Assembly: GCA_024180945.1 (NCBI GenBank)
Contig: JAKSGN010000005.1
Span: 992,001 to 1,056,000, forward strand
Direction: 5' to 3'
DNA from: Macrophomina tecta
Taxonomy: Eukaryota; Ascomycota; Dothideomycetes; Botryosphaeriales; Botryosphaeriaceae
Length of the DNA: 64,000 bases
The notes beneath the pieces were generated by a model that was not told the origin of the DNA, searched no databases, and was given only the letters and a program-made list of their open reading frames with translations. Shown piece after piece: positions 25,653 to 37,876 of the stretch (its first letter is position 1; every line of letters starts with the position of its first letter). Position numbers and translations under genes: made by a program.

Positions 25653-28250
25653 GAAGATACATTTGTCCGGACTTGATGTAAGTTGGGTGGTATGTCAGAT
25701 TCTCTCACGTCTGGCAAGCAGGCGAAATCATGGAGATATATAAACGCTGAGAGATCCGTCTTCATGTCTCTCGCACCCCAGACACGGTGGTGAACGAGGG
25801 GAAGGAGTCGCACGGCTGCTTTCTTATGAGTTGGGCGATTCATTCGTGAGTTTTGTCTGGGAGGTCTTTGAGACTTTTGCGACGCGTTTTGCTACGATCT
25901 CTGATGCGCAGGTTCGCCGCTATGATGTATGCGCCTGAGGGCAGGGCGGTGACGGAGAGAATGTGGGAGGGAATGACGGCTGGGCTTGGTTTCGCTGGAG
26001 TTCGCGGCATTTTGGATTCGTTGCGGAATTGATGCGATGGGGTGTGAGTGGTGGGGAGCGATGCGAGGGACTTGGACCAGTCATCCGGACGAGGACGAGG
26101 TGGAGTCTCGGAATCCTTTTATCAAGGCAACTGGTTTCAAACTGGCGCATCAATGCAGGAACACCCTACCTGCAGGGACTTCTATTGGGATTGGGGAGGT
26201 CGAGAGTCAAACCAACCAACATGGGAGAGACGAGGGACGACACGCACGTGAGCGGATGCTTGGCTTCGCGCCGGGGGAGGAGGTGCACCAGTCGACTCGC
26301 CTTTCAATCACTTGTGCACCCGTGTCTCTATTGCCGAAACGCACGAGTCGGCGAATACGGTGACAGAGCTGCGGTTCCCTGCGCGTCAGCCCTCAGGCTT
26401 GCCCCAGTCAGGCAGTGCACGCGTGCAGCGCCGTGCGGTGTCGCGTACACCGCTCTCTGCATGAGAGCTGGGCCCCAGGCCGCTGCTCCAAGGCAGCCAC
26501 AATCCCTCGCCATCGTCCGTTCTAAGTGTGCGCTAAGTTAAGCTTACAAGACCGCAAATCGCACCCTGCGGAGCTTGCAATTCTTCCGGCCCAGTTGCAG
26601 TAGCGCCGTTTCTGCGCCCAGTGAGGCCGTGAGGCCGTGAGCCCACACTCCCAGCCCGCTCTCCTGCGTGGCGGAGTCATCCAACCGTGCGCCTTCGCGT
26701 TTAGCCCTTCCTTCGTGCATATGGCCCCCATCTGACTTCCGCCCGTGCTTGCTCTGCAGCTCAGGGTTAAAGGGACGCTGCTCAGCTGCGAGCGCCCTCT
26801 CTTCTTTTTCCTGCTCTATCAACCCCTCGTCTCACATCTCCAACCATAGCCCTCGCGGGCACCCAGCCTGAACCATTCCACCTCTACACACTCCACATCC
26901 ATCATAACCATCACCCTCGCATTGACGTTCCACAACCTCAGCCCTCGAGCTCACGCTCTCCACCCAAACCATGCACTTCCGTAGAAGTGGTCCCGACCTC
27001 TTCGGTCTCCCGGGAAGGAGTTGGCGCAAAGGATGTTTTTCCTGTCGCATTGCTTGGGACTGTTGTCCCAAGCCTTGCGACGACAGTATTTCAGAAAATC
27101 ATACTTCATCGAATGATTGCTGTGTTTTCCACGACGACGCAGGAGAGAGGAGAAGTCCCCCGCACGCCGCCGATGTCTCGATGATGGAGAAGACGAAGAA
27201 CACCGACTGTCAGTCCCGCCGCCGCCAACCACCCCCCGCCGTCTCTTTCTCCACTGCCACCTGCATCATTGCTCCGCCCTACGGCTCTGCTTCTTCCAGC
27301 AGCAAGCGATGCAGCACTGTGGACTTAGGATGAGGGAGACTCGCCAGTTTGGGCCTGGCCATGACCGGACGGTCTGGAGTTGCTGTTTGCACCGCGCGCC
27401 ACAGCACTGGAACCGACGGAATTTTTAACGACACCGAAATTATCAATTCTGACGAACCGAGGAGAGAAGTGGGTAAACGAGGTTTGAACGTGGAGCGGAA
27501 GAGAGAAACGAGAGAGGGAAAAGAGGAGGACAGGACCGGCATTCGATGCGATTCGGACGGTCCATCAATTGAGTACATCTCGGCGCTGGGGGGACATGGG
27601 CAAAGAGAGGAGCAGCAGGCGAACCTCATGCGCCTCGCTTTGTCGGTTGTTGTTGGAATACACATCAACGGACGCGGTCTAGCCAGTGTGTCGGGCTGAT
27701 CGTCGTTCTACGCACAAACCGCCACCGCCGTGGGCCGTCCGTCATCCATTTGACCGCGCATGCTTCTTCGCGTGTGAACGGCTCGCCGGGAAAATCACAC
27801 ACACCCCTCTTACTCTTTCAAAAGAAAAAAAAAAGGCCTCCAGCTGGTTCAAGGGAGGTTACGCACCTTGATTAATGTCTTCAGGGTTTACGCTCGGAGT
27901 ATCTTGGAACTTTGTCTACCTTTGGGCGCTGCGCTATCTGTTTTCCATTCCTCGCGTTCCTATCTTTATTGGTAGGGTTTGGAAGGTTCGATGAACCGCC
28001 TTCTTTTTGGAGTTGGAATCGCTCAGTATCAGCCAGCGTCATCATTGGTTTCCGCGTTTTCCGCGTTTTCTTGTTTTCCGCGCATCACTGCAGCTATGGG
28101 GTTCATCCCACTTACTTTTAGCGTTCTATGCCTTTACCACGTAATTCTCTGTCAGAATGAATATCTGATCTCACTAATTTCGTGTGGCTTGTCTTTCTCG
28201 CGTGCCAGCCTTTCTTCGGTCCGCTCCTTTGCGTCAATCGGTTTCCACGG

Positions 28251-28254
<4 letters not shown>

Positions 28255-28281
<27 letters not shown>
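28255..28281 (+). repeat. CT dinucleotide microsatellite
   Basis: About 13 tandem CT units lie in the gene-poor region; on the minus strand this is a GA run. Confidence 0.9.
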
Positions 28282-29212
28282 GGTCGCCAGTCTCATATGC
28301 GTCTTGGCCCATCCGTCTTAGTCGAGCTTTCCCCATCTGCCGATCCGATCAACCATGCGCTGACCTTTTCAACACTCGACTCCCCAGGACCACACCCCCA
28401 CCCACGGAGTTTGCCTTGTATCGCACCTGAATGACTCTACAGCGAGGGGATTTTGGACGCCGCTCCTCGGACGTGCATGCGCGAAAGCCGCAAACCTCAC
28501 GCCCGCACGCCCGCCTCCAATTCCCCCGGGCCAAGGTCTTTCAGGTGCGCTTCCCAAGCAGACCACGTACCCCTCTTTCTCTCTCTCTTTCCTCCGACTT
28601 TCTTTTCGTCAACCCACCCGCCAGGCGCGGGTGCTTGAGGAAGAGTCCCCCCAAAGCAACGTCGTGCAGGACATGCCCCCGCCCCCGGGTCCCTGCAGCA
28701 GCAGCCATCAGCCTCAGGCGCAGCGGTGCGAGCCAGACTCGGTGACCACCAAGCTGAGCGCAGCAAACGCCCTGCGTGTTTCAGGTGCGCCACATGCAGG
28801 CGTGCGGATGCACGTTTGTCAGACGGCGAGATCCGAGGTGGGAGGGATCGGCGCGAGGCTCGGTCGTGTCGCGGCGGGGCGGGGGCGGAGCGAGCGTTGG
28901 GGGTTGTGCACGGCCGTTGCTTACCTTTTCTCTCCGTTGCTTATTTTTTTCTTATTGTTTCTGCTCAGCCACAGCGTGCGGCGAGCCGTTTGCGAAAGCG
29001 CGACGGGGACGTGAACGAGGGGAGATGGCGTAGATGCGAGTTTTATCAGAGCACTCTCACGTTGCTGCTAGTAGAACATCCAATAACGCCGCACGGCGAG
29101 GATGGTTTCCATGCATTGCCTCCACCAAAGAGAGACAGCCTGTCAGAAGTTGAAATCTTTGTGTTCGACTGTCGTCTGAGATCACCGCGTTACGTACATA
29201 CATACATGTAGC

Positions 29213-30161
29213 TCACCACGGTAGATGCCCACCATCATACCGGTTCCCATCCGCCGGTGCCACATAGCCGGGAACGCGAATAGCGAAAAAGCTGCCCGTC
29301 TCCGAGGCATCGGCGTGGTTTATGGCGTCCAAGATGGCCGTGGTACTTTGCTCGGCCGTCAGCTCGGCTGTCGGGCCGCCCAGCTCTGTTTGCACCCACT
29401 GTTGTTTCATTCGTCAATCAATTAGTTCGGAAGACAAACATCGGTGAAGGGATCTCTGAGGAAGTGCTCACACCAGGATTGATCGAGATGAAGGTAAAGC
29501 CCTCGGCCTTGAGCTCGGTAGCATACTGCACAGTGAGCATGTTGAGGGCGGCCTTGGAGATCTTGTAGCCTGGGGCAGGCCAGCGCATGAGGTCGGAGCC
29601 GAGGCCGATGGAGCCGAGTTTTGAGGAGCTGAGTGCAAGGTGGTCTTGCTTGAGCATTGGTGTGGCATGGTTGATGTCCAAAGGTGCCTTATATATTGAC
29701 GACATTCTTGAGGTTACCTTGTTTCAGCAGCGGCAGGTTGCCCTCGTGATGGCGTGGGTGCATGCAACGTTGATCCGGAAGACCTGCTCGAGGTCTGTCC
29801 TACCAACGGTGAGTTGAGGGCTCGAACTATGGATCTGATAGGCGTGTGCTCACGAGTCCAGGATACTGCCGTTGCAAGAGCTCCCCTCACCAGCGCTGTT
29901 GATCAAGACATCTAGTCCTTTACCTTTCAAGGAGTGAGAAACCTGCCGCACGGCGTGCTGGACGCTCTTCTTAGAGGTGATGTCCAGCTGTACAGACTCA
30001 ACGTGGCAGGCGGAGTTGTCGACGAGTTTCTGGAGACTGTCGGTCTTGTCCAACCCGGTGGCGAAGATCTTGGCCACCTCGGTGGCTGGTTTGGAGGCGA
30101 GAGCGGCGGCCATGGAAAGCCCAAGGCCGCGAGAGGAGCCGGTGATTAGATAGGATGCCAT
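29213..30161 (-). pseudogene. Short-chain dehydrogenase pseudogene (frameshift plus lost splice donor)
   Basis: Four exons correspond one to one with the intact paralogue at 36850-37817: 30161-29854, 29799-29693, 29628-29472 and 29398-29213. They encode a classical SDR with TGSSRGLG near the start, LINSAG, YKISK and a C-terminus ending HLPW. Two lesions are visible in exon 2: one base is missing after THAITRA, near 29,740 (frame resumes as LPLLKQGNLKNVVN), and the next donor, GTAAGN in the paralogue, reads ATAAGG at 29692. Either should block a normal product. Without the lesions it would be about 250 residues. A single-base error in the assembly could explain the first lesion but not the second. 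Confidence 0.75.
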
Positions 30162-31832
30162 ATCTCAAGCTGATACAAAATCTATGGCTTGCTACAGTAG
30201 GCAAAGAACCCCGGCCGCTTGCTTTATACTCGGTTGTGGCGCGGGACAGGGCAGGTACGGGTGCCGGGAGAGTGCTTCGGATCCTAACAAGCCGAGATGC
30301 CGCATTTGGAAAATGAGAGGTCTCTGCCATGCTGGAAGCACAGGAAGGCCTGACGGCGGGATGTATATTGAGCAAAGTGCTTGTTCGTCAAGGGTCAGAT
30401 ACGGGCTGCCGCAGGCATGGGTTTGGGGCTGAATATGTCGACCATACAACTTCAGCCTCTGAGTCGAAGGCTCGTTGTTTGAGGCAGTGGGGCTACAGCA
30501 TTTTGGCCACTGCTCACTTGAGGACCGGCGGAGGCCGCCTGTACGGGCCACTCAGAGCTCATGTATTTGGTGTTCACTCCGTTCCAACTCCTTTGGGGCG
30601 GCATTTGCGGAGAATGCTCGCACAGTCTAAACGTTCTAGAGTGGAGGGGTCTTCTCCGATGGTAGTGAAGGTCGGCTTACAGATTTTGATTTTCGAATGC
30701 TATTGTTGATAGAATCCTGCATCTTCATAATGGACTCCAGACATGCCGCTCAGCTAGAGTTGGACATTTGTTCTAGCGTGGGGAATCCAAACAGACTTTA
30801 GTGATTATCCGGGGGATCTTATCTGCTGCTGGCTTTGGTGTATCAATTGTCAGGCTCAATCACGAGGTCCATGTTGTTGGCCGATTCGTCGGATTATACC
30901 GGAGATGGGACCGTGGTGTAGGTTATGTAAGTATTGGCCGCTGCCACGCTAAACTTATCCCAGATGCTCTCCGCGGTGATCGGCGCCAAGTAACAGTTGA
31001 GCCTGTAGCAAACACGTGATCAAATATTCACACGGCGTACAAGCTCACGCCCCAAGTAAGAAAGAAGGCCAAGGTGGAGTTCTAGGTGGTGAGAGTAAGC
31101 ATCAACAACGGCAGATGCAGGGACGACTAAAGCACTCGGCTGGCAATAGTTGTTTGGAAAAATGCAACGAGCTCTCCGCTCTTTGGAGAATTGTGCACAG
31201 CAAGCGGCGTCGAGGCTGAGAGTTGCAGGAGCGAAGTGGAGGTAAGAGTGAGGACGAAGTTCAGGCGGGCAGCGCACGGGCGGTTGGGCAGGCTGACACG
31301 CTGGAGGAGTAGAAATGCCATGAGGCTGGCAATCGGGGATTTGGGTGCATCGGCGACGCGCAGCTCTAGCTTTTGCTGCGGCCGAAGTGCTGCCGGACGG
31401 TTGCCGCTCCGGGTAAGGCGGCAGGCGTCCAGATGGGCGCAGAAGATGCGCGAGAGAGATAGAGGCGGTGGTGACAGGTTCCTGACGATCGCGGAAAACC
31501 GGCGCTGATGCTGACAAGTAAGGGAGGCGAGCGTGGCAAGCGGGCGCGAGGGCGGGTGACGACACTGCGCTTCTCCAGCCCGCATTGGGCCGGCGGCGGG
31601 GCAGCGATCGGAGCCCAGCGTTTGGCGGGGCAGCACCCGCTCCACGGCCTGGCGGCCGCCGCCGGCAGAAAAATAAAACATCTGTCGATTGCTGCCCTCC
31701 CCTCCACCCTCCCTCCCCTTCCTCACCATCCTGCTCCGTCGCGCAGCCTCCTGCCTCCTGTCCACCCGTCTGCGCGCCCATCGCCGCCAGCTCTTCCACC
31801 CGCCGCCCGCATTCCTCACCCCACCCGCCAGA
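30162..31832. other. Intergenic region upstream of spermidine synthase
   Basis: The first 70 bp include a minus-strand TATAAAG (30222-30228) about 65 bp upstream of the SDR pseudogene. The remaining region has no recognisable gene. From about 31,680 the plus strand becomes strongly pyrimidine-rich up to the spermidine synthase start, as in promoters and leaders of strongly expressed fungal genes. Confidence 0.55.
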
Positions 31833-32918
31833 ATGAGCGAGATCACCCACCCCACCATCAAGGGTACGACTGCCTGAACAACTCCCAATTGCCCCCTCGG
31901 CTGCTCTCCAGCGCCCCGTTGCCCGCCCTCCCGCTGACTGACCCCTCCGCAGATGGCTGGTTCCGCGAGATCTCCGACATGTGGCCCGGCCAGGCCATGA
32001 CCCTCAAGGTCAACCAGGTCCTGCACCACGAGAAGAGCAAGTACCAGGACGTGCTCATCTTCGAGTCGTCCGACTACGGCACCGTGCTGGTGCTTGACAA
32101 CGTCATCCAGTGCACCGAGCGCGACGAGTTCAGCTACCAGGAGATGATCACCCACCTGGCCATGAACTCGCACCCCAACCCCAAGAAGGTGCTGGTCATC
32201 GGCGGCGGCGACGGCGGTGTCCTGCGCGAGGTCGTCAAGCACGACTGCGTCGAGGAGGCCATCCTGTGCGACATTGACGAGGCCGTCATCCGCCTCTCCA
32301 AGAAGTACCTGCCCGGCATGAGCGTCGGCTTCCAGCACCCGGCCGTCCAGACCATCGTCGGCGACGGCTTCAAGTTCTTGGCCGACCGCCAGAACGAGTT
32401 CGACGTCATCATCACCGACTCGTCCGACCCGGAGGGCCCCGCTGAGTCGCTCTTCCAGAAGTCCTACTTCGAGCTGCTCAACGGCGCCCTGCGCGAGGGT
32501 GGTGTCATCACCACGCAAGGTTGTAAGCCCCCTCCTCCCCCAAGCCTGCATCGCTGCTGCCCCCGCGTGTTGCCCCCACAAAATCCACCGACGCCTTGCG
32601 TGGCCAGCTCGTTAACCTGCTCTATCCCCGCCCGCAGCCGAGAACCAGTGGCTCCACATGCCGCTCATCGCCAAGCTCATGAAGGACTGCAAGGAGGTCT
32701 TCCCCACCGTCGAGTACGCCTACACCACCATTCCCACCTACCCCTCGGGCCAGATCGGCTTCATGGTTTGCTGCAAGGACGCCAACCGCGACGTCAAGAA
32801 GCCCGTGCGCTCCTGGTCCACCGAGGAGGAGGAGAAGCTGTGCAAGTACTACAGCAAGGAGATCCACGAGGCTTCCTTCGTCCTGCCCAACTTCGCCCGC
32901 AAGGCTCTGAGGCAATAG
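31833..32918 (+). CDS. SPE3: Spermidine synthase
   Basis: Three exons (31833-31863, 31953-32522, 32638-32918) give 293 residues, the standard length. Exon 1 codes only ten complete residues ([10 protein letters not shown]). [20 protein letters not shown] opens the N-terminal beta domain; [15 protein letters not shown] binds decarboxylated S-adenosylmethionine; [13 protein letters not shown] contains the catalytic aspartates and gate loop; the C-terminus has QGSENQWLHM and [15 protein letters not shown]. The enzyme transfers aminopropyl groups to putrescine in the cytosol. The pyrimidine-rich region before the ATG and strong C-ending codon bias suggest high expression. A 13-base C homopolymer lies about 120 bp past the stop. 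Confidence 0.97.
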
Positions 32919-33400
32919 ATGGTCTGAGTGAGTGCGGATGGGATATTTCGATGTGGCGAAATTTTGATTATACAGGAACTCGCATGTACAGATACCTGGG
33001 TACAAAAGCAATGGATGATTTACGGCCACTTGGGCGCCCCCCCCCCCCCAGGCGGTGAAGTGAGAGCGAAAGCTGCTTTGGCGTCGTATACTGGAAGCCC
33101 AGCAGTGCAACTGAGGTGTCGGCTTACAGTAGCGGTGTCTTCCACTAATTTCCAAACCAGACACACTTCAGACAGATGATGAGCTATAGTTGATCTTAAG
33201 TTCCTCTTTGTCTGCGGCCAACTGCAACGCCACTCAGTTCTCCGATGACTGAAAGTGAAGTCGAGAGTTTAATCAAAACCTGGTCTTCAAGGGCATGAAT
33301 CAAGCTAAGACAAAAAGGGATAATAATGTCCTCACAGTAATAATATCAGCCTCTAAATTACAAGAGCAAGTTATCCCACTATTCTCGGCGCGACGCCCCT
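32919..33400. other. Intergenic region downstream of spermidine synthase
   Basis: This holds the 3' untranslated region, a poly-C run at 33037-33049 and A/T-rich sequence; no gene was seen. Confidence 0.55.
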
Positions 33401-34210
33401 TTACTCAATGAAAAAGGTGCACTCCTCCGCATCCGCAAACCAACTTTGGTCCCAGTACTTCTCTTCCATCAATCCTATTCTTTGGAAACGATATTCTGTC
33501 TCGTTAACAACCCCCAAGCAGTAACTCAAGCAAGCATACTTCTCCATGGAGTTTTCAGGGGCGCACAGTTGACAATCGACACTCCTTTTATTTCCTGTGT
33601 GCGCAGAAGGTGCTTCGGGCAACCCGTGGGCTTCTGACAACCGGGATGTTTGCGAGTGCAGGTTTCCAGCCACTTGCGGGCTTTATCAAGTCGATACTCT
33701 AGCGGACGCTCCGATAAATATTAGCTTTGTAAAGGTGTCGGAATTTTGGAGTCTACAGGCCACGGTATCCCATTTCCTATATTACTTTTTTTTTTTTTAT
33801 ATTACTGATGTTTCGAATAGTGGGTGTGTTGAAGTGCATACCAAGGATGTAGAACCATTGTGAAAGGTGTAGGGACCCAACTGCCGGCCATGCTTGCAAC
33901 ATCACTCCATCGGCCGGATTCGCCTTAAATCCTACACAAACTGCCATGAAGTCGCACATTCCATGCAAGCTAACCGGTAACCCAGATCGTTATGTCTGCA
34001 ATGCCATTCTCCAGGCAGGTTTCGATTAAAAGGAAGTAGAGCGTCACGAATCATACGGCAGGTCCAACAACCTCGTGAAATTGCCTTTGTGATGTTGGCA
34101 TCGGACAGATTGAGCCACAAGTCACCATAGGCCTCGGAATGTCTTCTTGCTTCGTCCTTTGTCGGAGAGAATGACTTTTTAAAATCAAAATAGCATATAT
34201 CGCACGGCAT
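33401..34210 (-). pseudogene. HET-domain protein remnant (internally deleted)
   Basis: Two separated minus-strand frames look like the ends of one HET-type protein. The upstream part (34210-33932) begins MPCDIC and has a second CxxC (GCWTCRMIRDALL), as HET proteins often start. The downstream part (33673-33401) contains YACLSYCLG, close to the first HET motif YATLSYCWG, but passes at once into a C-terminal-like segment (EYRFQRIGLMEEKYWDQSWF). The middle of the domain is missing. HET proteins mediate vegetative incompatibility cell death in filamentous fungi. This copy should be inactive. The family call rests on short motifs, so I hold it loosely. Confidence 0.5.
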
Positions 34211-34333
34211 TTTGCATAAGACAGGGTAGGTGGCTCTGGAATGAAAGAGGCATATGTCCTGGGAATCAGTAGAATAACCCGCATTGTGGATAAGGGCTCG
34301 GAGGCGAAGGCCATATAAGAGCACGAAGGACAT

Positions 34334-34754
34334 TTAAGTTCTAGGAGCGGGGAGAATATTTGCTGGAGATGATCTTCAGGCCCATGCAGTGCCAGCGAAT
34401 CGACATCTACTATAGGCGCCTGCTGTGCCGCATCCGCCCTCACGACTGGACGCCGTAGATGTACAAGCGCCCCACCCGCCTGGGACAAAAGTCCCAAAAA
34501 TACGCACTGCATGAACAAACCAGAACTGTGCGTGACTCGCGCTCCGGCGCTTAGGAGATATTGACGCTGCAGCGCTGTGCCGCACACCAGGCTGCCGACA
34601 AGGCTGCATTATACACTGGCGCTCCCCAGTCGAAGATGCTTCGAGCACAGCCTTCCTCCCCTTTGAACGCCCTGGCGGTGGTTCTATCCTCACAGTGTCC
34701 GTAATATCTCTTCCCCGGAATTCAGCGGGCCTATATTTCCCAGCCGGACCCAGC
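34334..34754. other. Intergenic region upstream of the one-pass membrane protein
   Basis: This 421-bp stretch has no supported gene and should carry the promoter of the gene at 34755. Confidence 0.5.
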
Positions 34755-35689
34755 ATGCACCTCTTCGTCCACTCAGCAGTCCTCACCACGCCGCCGCTGT
34801 TGCTGCTGCTGCGGCTCGCGACGCCCGCCGCCGCCAGCGTCAACTCCTTCTACTTCTCCTTCCCGAGCAAGACGGCCGCGGTCCCGCTCGTCCACAACGG
34901 CGACGTGCTCAACGTCACCTGGTTCTCCGAATACAACCAGGCCAGCCTGATCCACTGGTGCGGCGGCACGAACAGTATGTGCGCACATCACCCACGCGTC
35001 CAACACCCCCCTCCTTCACGGATGAGACTGAGCGCCCTCGAAATGCAGTGCAAACCCTCCCCGCTCTCGCCGGCGACGGCGCCGCCGCTTTCACTGTCAA
35101 CGCCTCGTGGACGGGGACCTGCCACTGGCAGCTCGTCCAGCAAGGCGATGCGGATAGGTACGTCGACAGCGGGTTTGTCGATGTGACCAATGCGAGGGCC
35201 ACGCCGGCGTTGACGTGGCGCCCGGCGGATGCGGTGGAGACGGCGTGTGGAGTCGGGACTGTTACGGCGATGGCGACGGCAAGCGTGACGGGTACGGCGA
35301 GGGCGAGCGCGACTGACGGGGCGGCGGCGGCGGCGGCAGGTGCGGCTGATGGGGTTGATGGGGCTGCTGGGTGTGCGGGGAATGGCGGTGGAGGAGGTCT
35401 GAGTACGGGTGCGAGTATGGGAGTTGGTGTGGCGATTGGAGCGGCTGCTGCAGGGGTTGTTGGTGCTGTGGCGTGGTGGGTGTGGAGTAGGAGGATTAGA
35501 ATGGGTGCGGCTGTTGGTGAGAAGATTGCAGGGGCGCATGGGGATGGCGTTTATCAGGGGCAGCAGCACTACCCGAGAGTGCATGAACTGAATCCATCCG
35601 TGGCGTATGTGGAGGCGGATGGGGGATGGGGGTCGAGGAAGAGACTGACGCCAGTGGAGCTGCCACATGAGATGGGGGATCGTAGGTGA
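34755..35689 (+). CDS. Predicted secreted-domain, single-pass membrane protein
   Basis: Two exons (34755-34974, 35049-35689) joined by a 74-bp GT-AG intron give 286 residues. A hydrophobic Leu-rich segment after the start, ending ATPAAASV, is a likely signal peptide. The extracellular part has VLNVTWFSEYNQASLIHWCGG and TVNASWTGTCHWQLVQQGDADRYVD, then an Ala/Gly/Thr-rich stalk, one membrane helix (SMGVGVAIGAAAAGVVGAVAWWVW) with a following RR, and a cytoplasmic tail with YPRVHELNPSVAYVEADGG. This layout is common among fungal surface proteins sometimes likened to stress sensors. No enzyme family is recognised; function is unknown. Confidence 0.8.
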
Positions 35690-36849
35690 GGCAGAGGTGC
35701 TGATAGGATATGAGGATTGTATCTTTAGTGGTCTACTTTGGAATTTGATTTTAGGGGGAGAAAAGACTACTCCGCCGAGGCAGGATTTTTGATGAAGGTG
35801 ACGCCGGGGTGCTATTATAGCGATTTAATACCAATTACACACGAAATAAGCAAGCCTCGCCCTTCCCTGGCGGCATATTTTGACTTGTTATGCTCTTTTC
35901 AGTTGTGGACAGCGTATCAGCCGTGGCATATCCACTTCTCCGGGTCAGCTCGTCCTAGCTGTCGAACTTGGTGGAAGATGAGATTCTTGGTCATGAGCAG
36001 GAGCAGGAGGGGCGCCCTCTTATACGTGCTACTGCCAAGCTACACTACTGAACCTTAAATACAAGAAAGTTCCAACACTAGCGATTACATGATTGAGCGA
36101 GAACGTTACTTTATGTCGTAAAGATCTAATGCCTATCGATTCTAGCCTCCACTATTTTACATGTATTCGACCCAAAGGCATTTACTGATTGAACTTTAAC
36201 CGACTCAGTCGGACATTTTCGGCTTTTCGGCTTCCCGTGACTCCGAAGTACCGAAAGATGACACTACCAGATTGCGTGTCGACAGCATGTTTCCTGTTTC
36301 ATCTAATTTCCGCAAAATTCAAGCCTTTACAAGTTAATTCTCCTCACGACTATAGCCCGTGATGCCTACGAGTGGCTGAACGAATCTCGGAAAGTGTCAA
36401 GCACTACCGATTTGGCTTAGCCGAACCTGTCAAGTGGGATACCAAATGCAATGCGCTACAGCAGCTACCTATCGAGACCCACCATGTGGAGCTGATGTCC
36501 ATATTCAGTTGCAGAGCAAGCTGCGTCTAGGCTTGCGCTGATTGATCATCTTCCTCGGCATCTCTACCCACGGACATCTCAGGCTGTCAGTGTACAACAC
36601 CTGGCCACTTAGATCCGTGACTCTGGCTCGACTGTGTCATGGATGAATGAATCCTCGCTTCCAGTTAGCTTCCAAAAACAGCAAACGACGAAGGCACTGC
36701 TGTCTTGTTCTTGTTGCCCTAGCTAATGGTGACAAATCCACGTGGACCATTTCTGGGTATAAGTACTCGGATGCCAGCGTGCGGAAGCTTGCCAACACAA
36801 AGCATATCCTCATTCCTTCCTCCGAGATCAGGCAACAGAAAGCAGCGAA
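35690..36849. other. Intergenic region, AT-richer than its surroundings
   Basis: This 1.16-kb region has no recognisable gene. Its last 100 bp contain a TATA-like element for the next gene. Confidence 0.55.
36758..36763 (+). promoter_or_regulatory. TATA-like element (TATAAG) of the intact SDR gene
   Basis: TATAAG lies about 90 bp upstream of the ATG at 36850; the paralogous pseudogene has TATAAAG about 65 bp upstream of its own start. Confidence 0.4.
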
Positions 36850-37817
36850 ATGGCGTCTTACCTAGTCACAGGCTCTTCCCGCGGCATCGGCCTTGCCCTC
36901 GTCGCCACCCTCGCCTCCCAGCCAGCGTCCGAAGTTGCTAAGGTGTTTGCTGCTGCACGAAGCGCAAGCGAGGGCCTTAAGAATGTCATCTCTGAGTTAG
37001 GAGGCGACCGTATTGAGTACGTTGAGCTGGAGGTCACTTCGGTGGAAAGCATTCAACGCGCCGTCGCCCAAGTTTCCGTATCACTTGGCGGTACCGCGGG
37101 CCTGGATGTGCTCATCAATAATGCCGCCAATATAGGCTCTCACGAGGACCGTGACGTCTTGGACATGTAATATAGCGTATCTTCTCCCATTAGACGTTTC
37201 AGAAACTAACGGGCCATAGGGACGATCTCGACGAAGTCTACAAGGTGAATGTCGGCGGTGTTCATAATGTCACAAGAGCGTTTCTGCCGTTGCTGAGGAA
37301 GGCTAATCAGAAAAGAATTATGAACATGTAAGAGTGCCCACAGGTAGAGGAGTGGGGAAAGAATGCAGCGCTAAATTTCACAGTTCCTCGTCGCTCGGGT
37401 CTATTGGCTGGATGCCCTATTTCAAGGCCCCGGCTGTCTTAGCCTTGCCCGCGTACAGGATTTCCAAGACAGCCCTCAATATGCTCACTGTCCATTATGC
37501 AGAAGCTCTCAGAAGTGAAGGATTCACCGTCATTGCCGTATCTCCGGGCGTACGTTCCAACAGCGCCAGCTTCCCTTTTTTTTTTTTTTTTTTCTCTTCC
37601 CATGCTGTTGTGTAGACGTATGCTAACGTAAAAATAGCACGTGAAAACACACTTGGACAGTGCCGACCTCACAACTGAAGAGAGTGTCAAAGCCCTGCTG
37701 GAGATCCTCGAATGCCTCGAACCCGCGCAGACTGGCAGGTTCTTCAACGTCCGCGTCCCCGGTTGGGAGGACAAGGAAGTCTCGAAACGCTACGATGGCC
37801 AATCTCCACCGTGGTGA
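36850..37817 (+). CDS. Short-chain dehydrogenase/reductase, intact paralogue
   Basis: Four exons (36850-37166, 37220-37327, 37384-37549, 37638-37817) with GT-AG introns give 256 residues. The protein starts MASYLVTGSSRGIGLALV with the TGxxxGxG motif at residues 7-14, then LDVLINNAA, SSSLGSIGW and YRISKTALNMLTVHYAEAL, where Tyr and Lys are the catalytic pair. It should be a classical NAD(P)-dependent oxidoreductase of the C-factor-like type; the substrate is unknown. It shares all three intron positions and about half of the exon-1 residues with the pseudogene at 29213-30161, which lies inverted 6.7 kb away. A GA-rich microsatellite begins about 30 bp after the stop. Confidence 0.93.
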
Positions 37818-37844
37818 ATTCACGCAAGAAAGCAACAATGAGGG

Positions 37845-37845
37845 G

Positions 37846-37876
<31 letters not shown>

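Larger units (their letters stand above)
25043..29212. other. 4.2-kb region without a recognisable gene
   Basis: No frame on either strand shows recognisable protein features or joins to others through plausible introns; the longest (25963-26541 plus) has a composition typical of noncoding sequence. Contents include a 21-base inverted repeat (25505-25525 and 25632-25652), an A-rich run near 27,825, a CT microsatellite at 28255-28281 and long pyrimidine-rich tracts around 26,700-27,250. An intron-rich or noncoding transcript cannot be excluded. Confidence 0.5.

Noticed and set aside
25963..26541. 192-codon frame in the gene-poor region
   Set aside because: No domain, no plausible exon partners, and composition typical of noncoding DNA.
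31127..32581. 484-codon frame antisense to spermidine synthase
   Set aside because: Val/Leu/Asp-rich antisense shadow of the strongly biased synthase gene.
31508..33058. Unspliced 516-codon reading of the spermidine synthase locus
   Set aside because: It reads through introns 31864-31952 and 32523-32637 and loses the conserved C-terminus; the three-exon model gives a normal-length enzyme.
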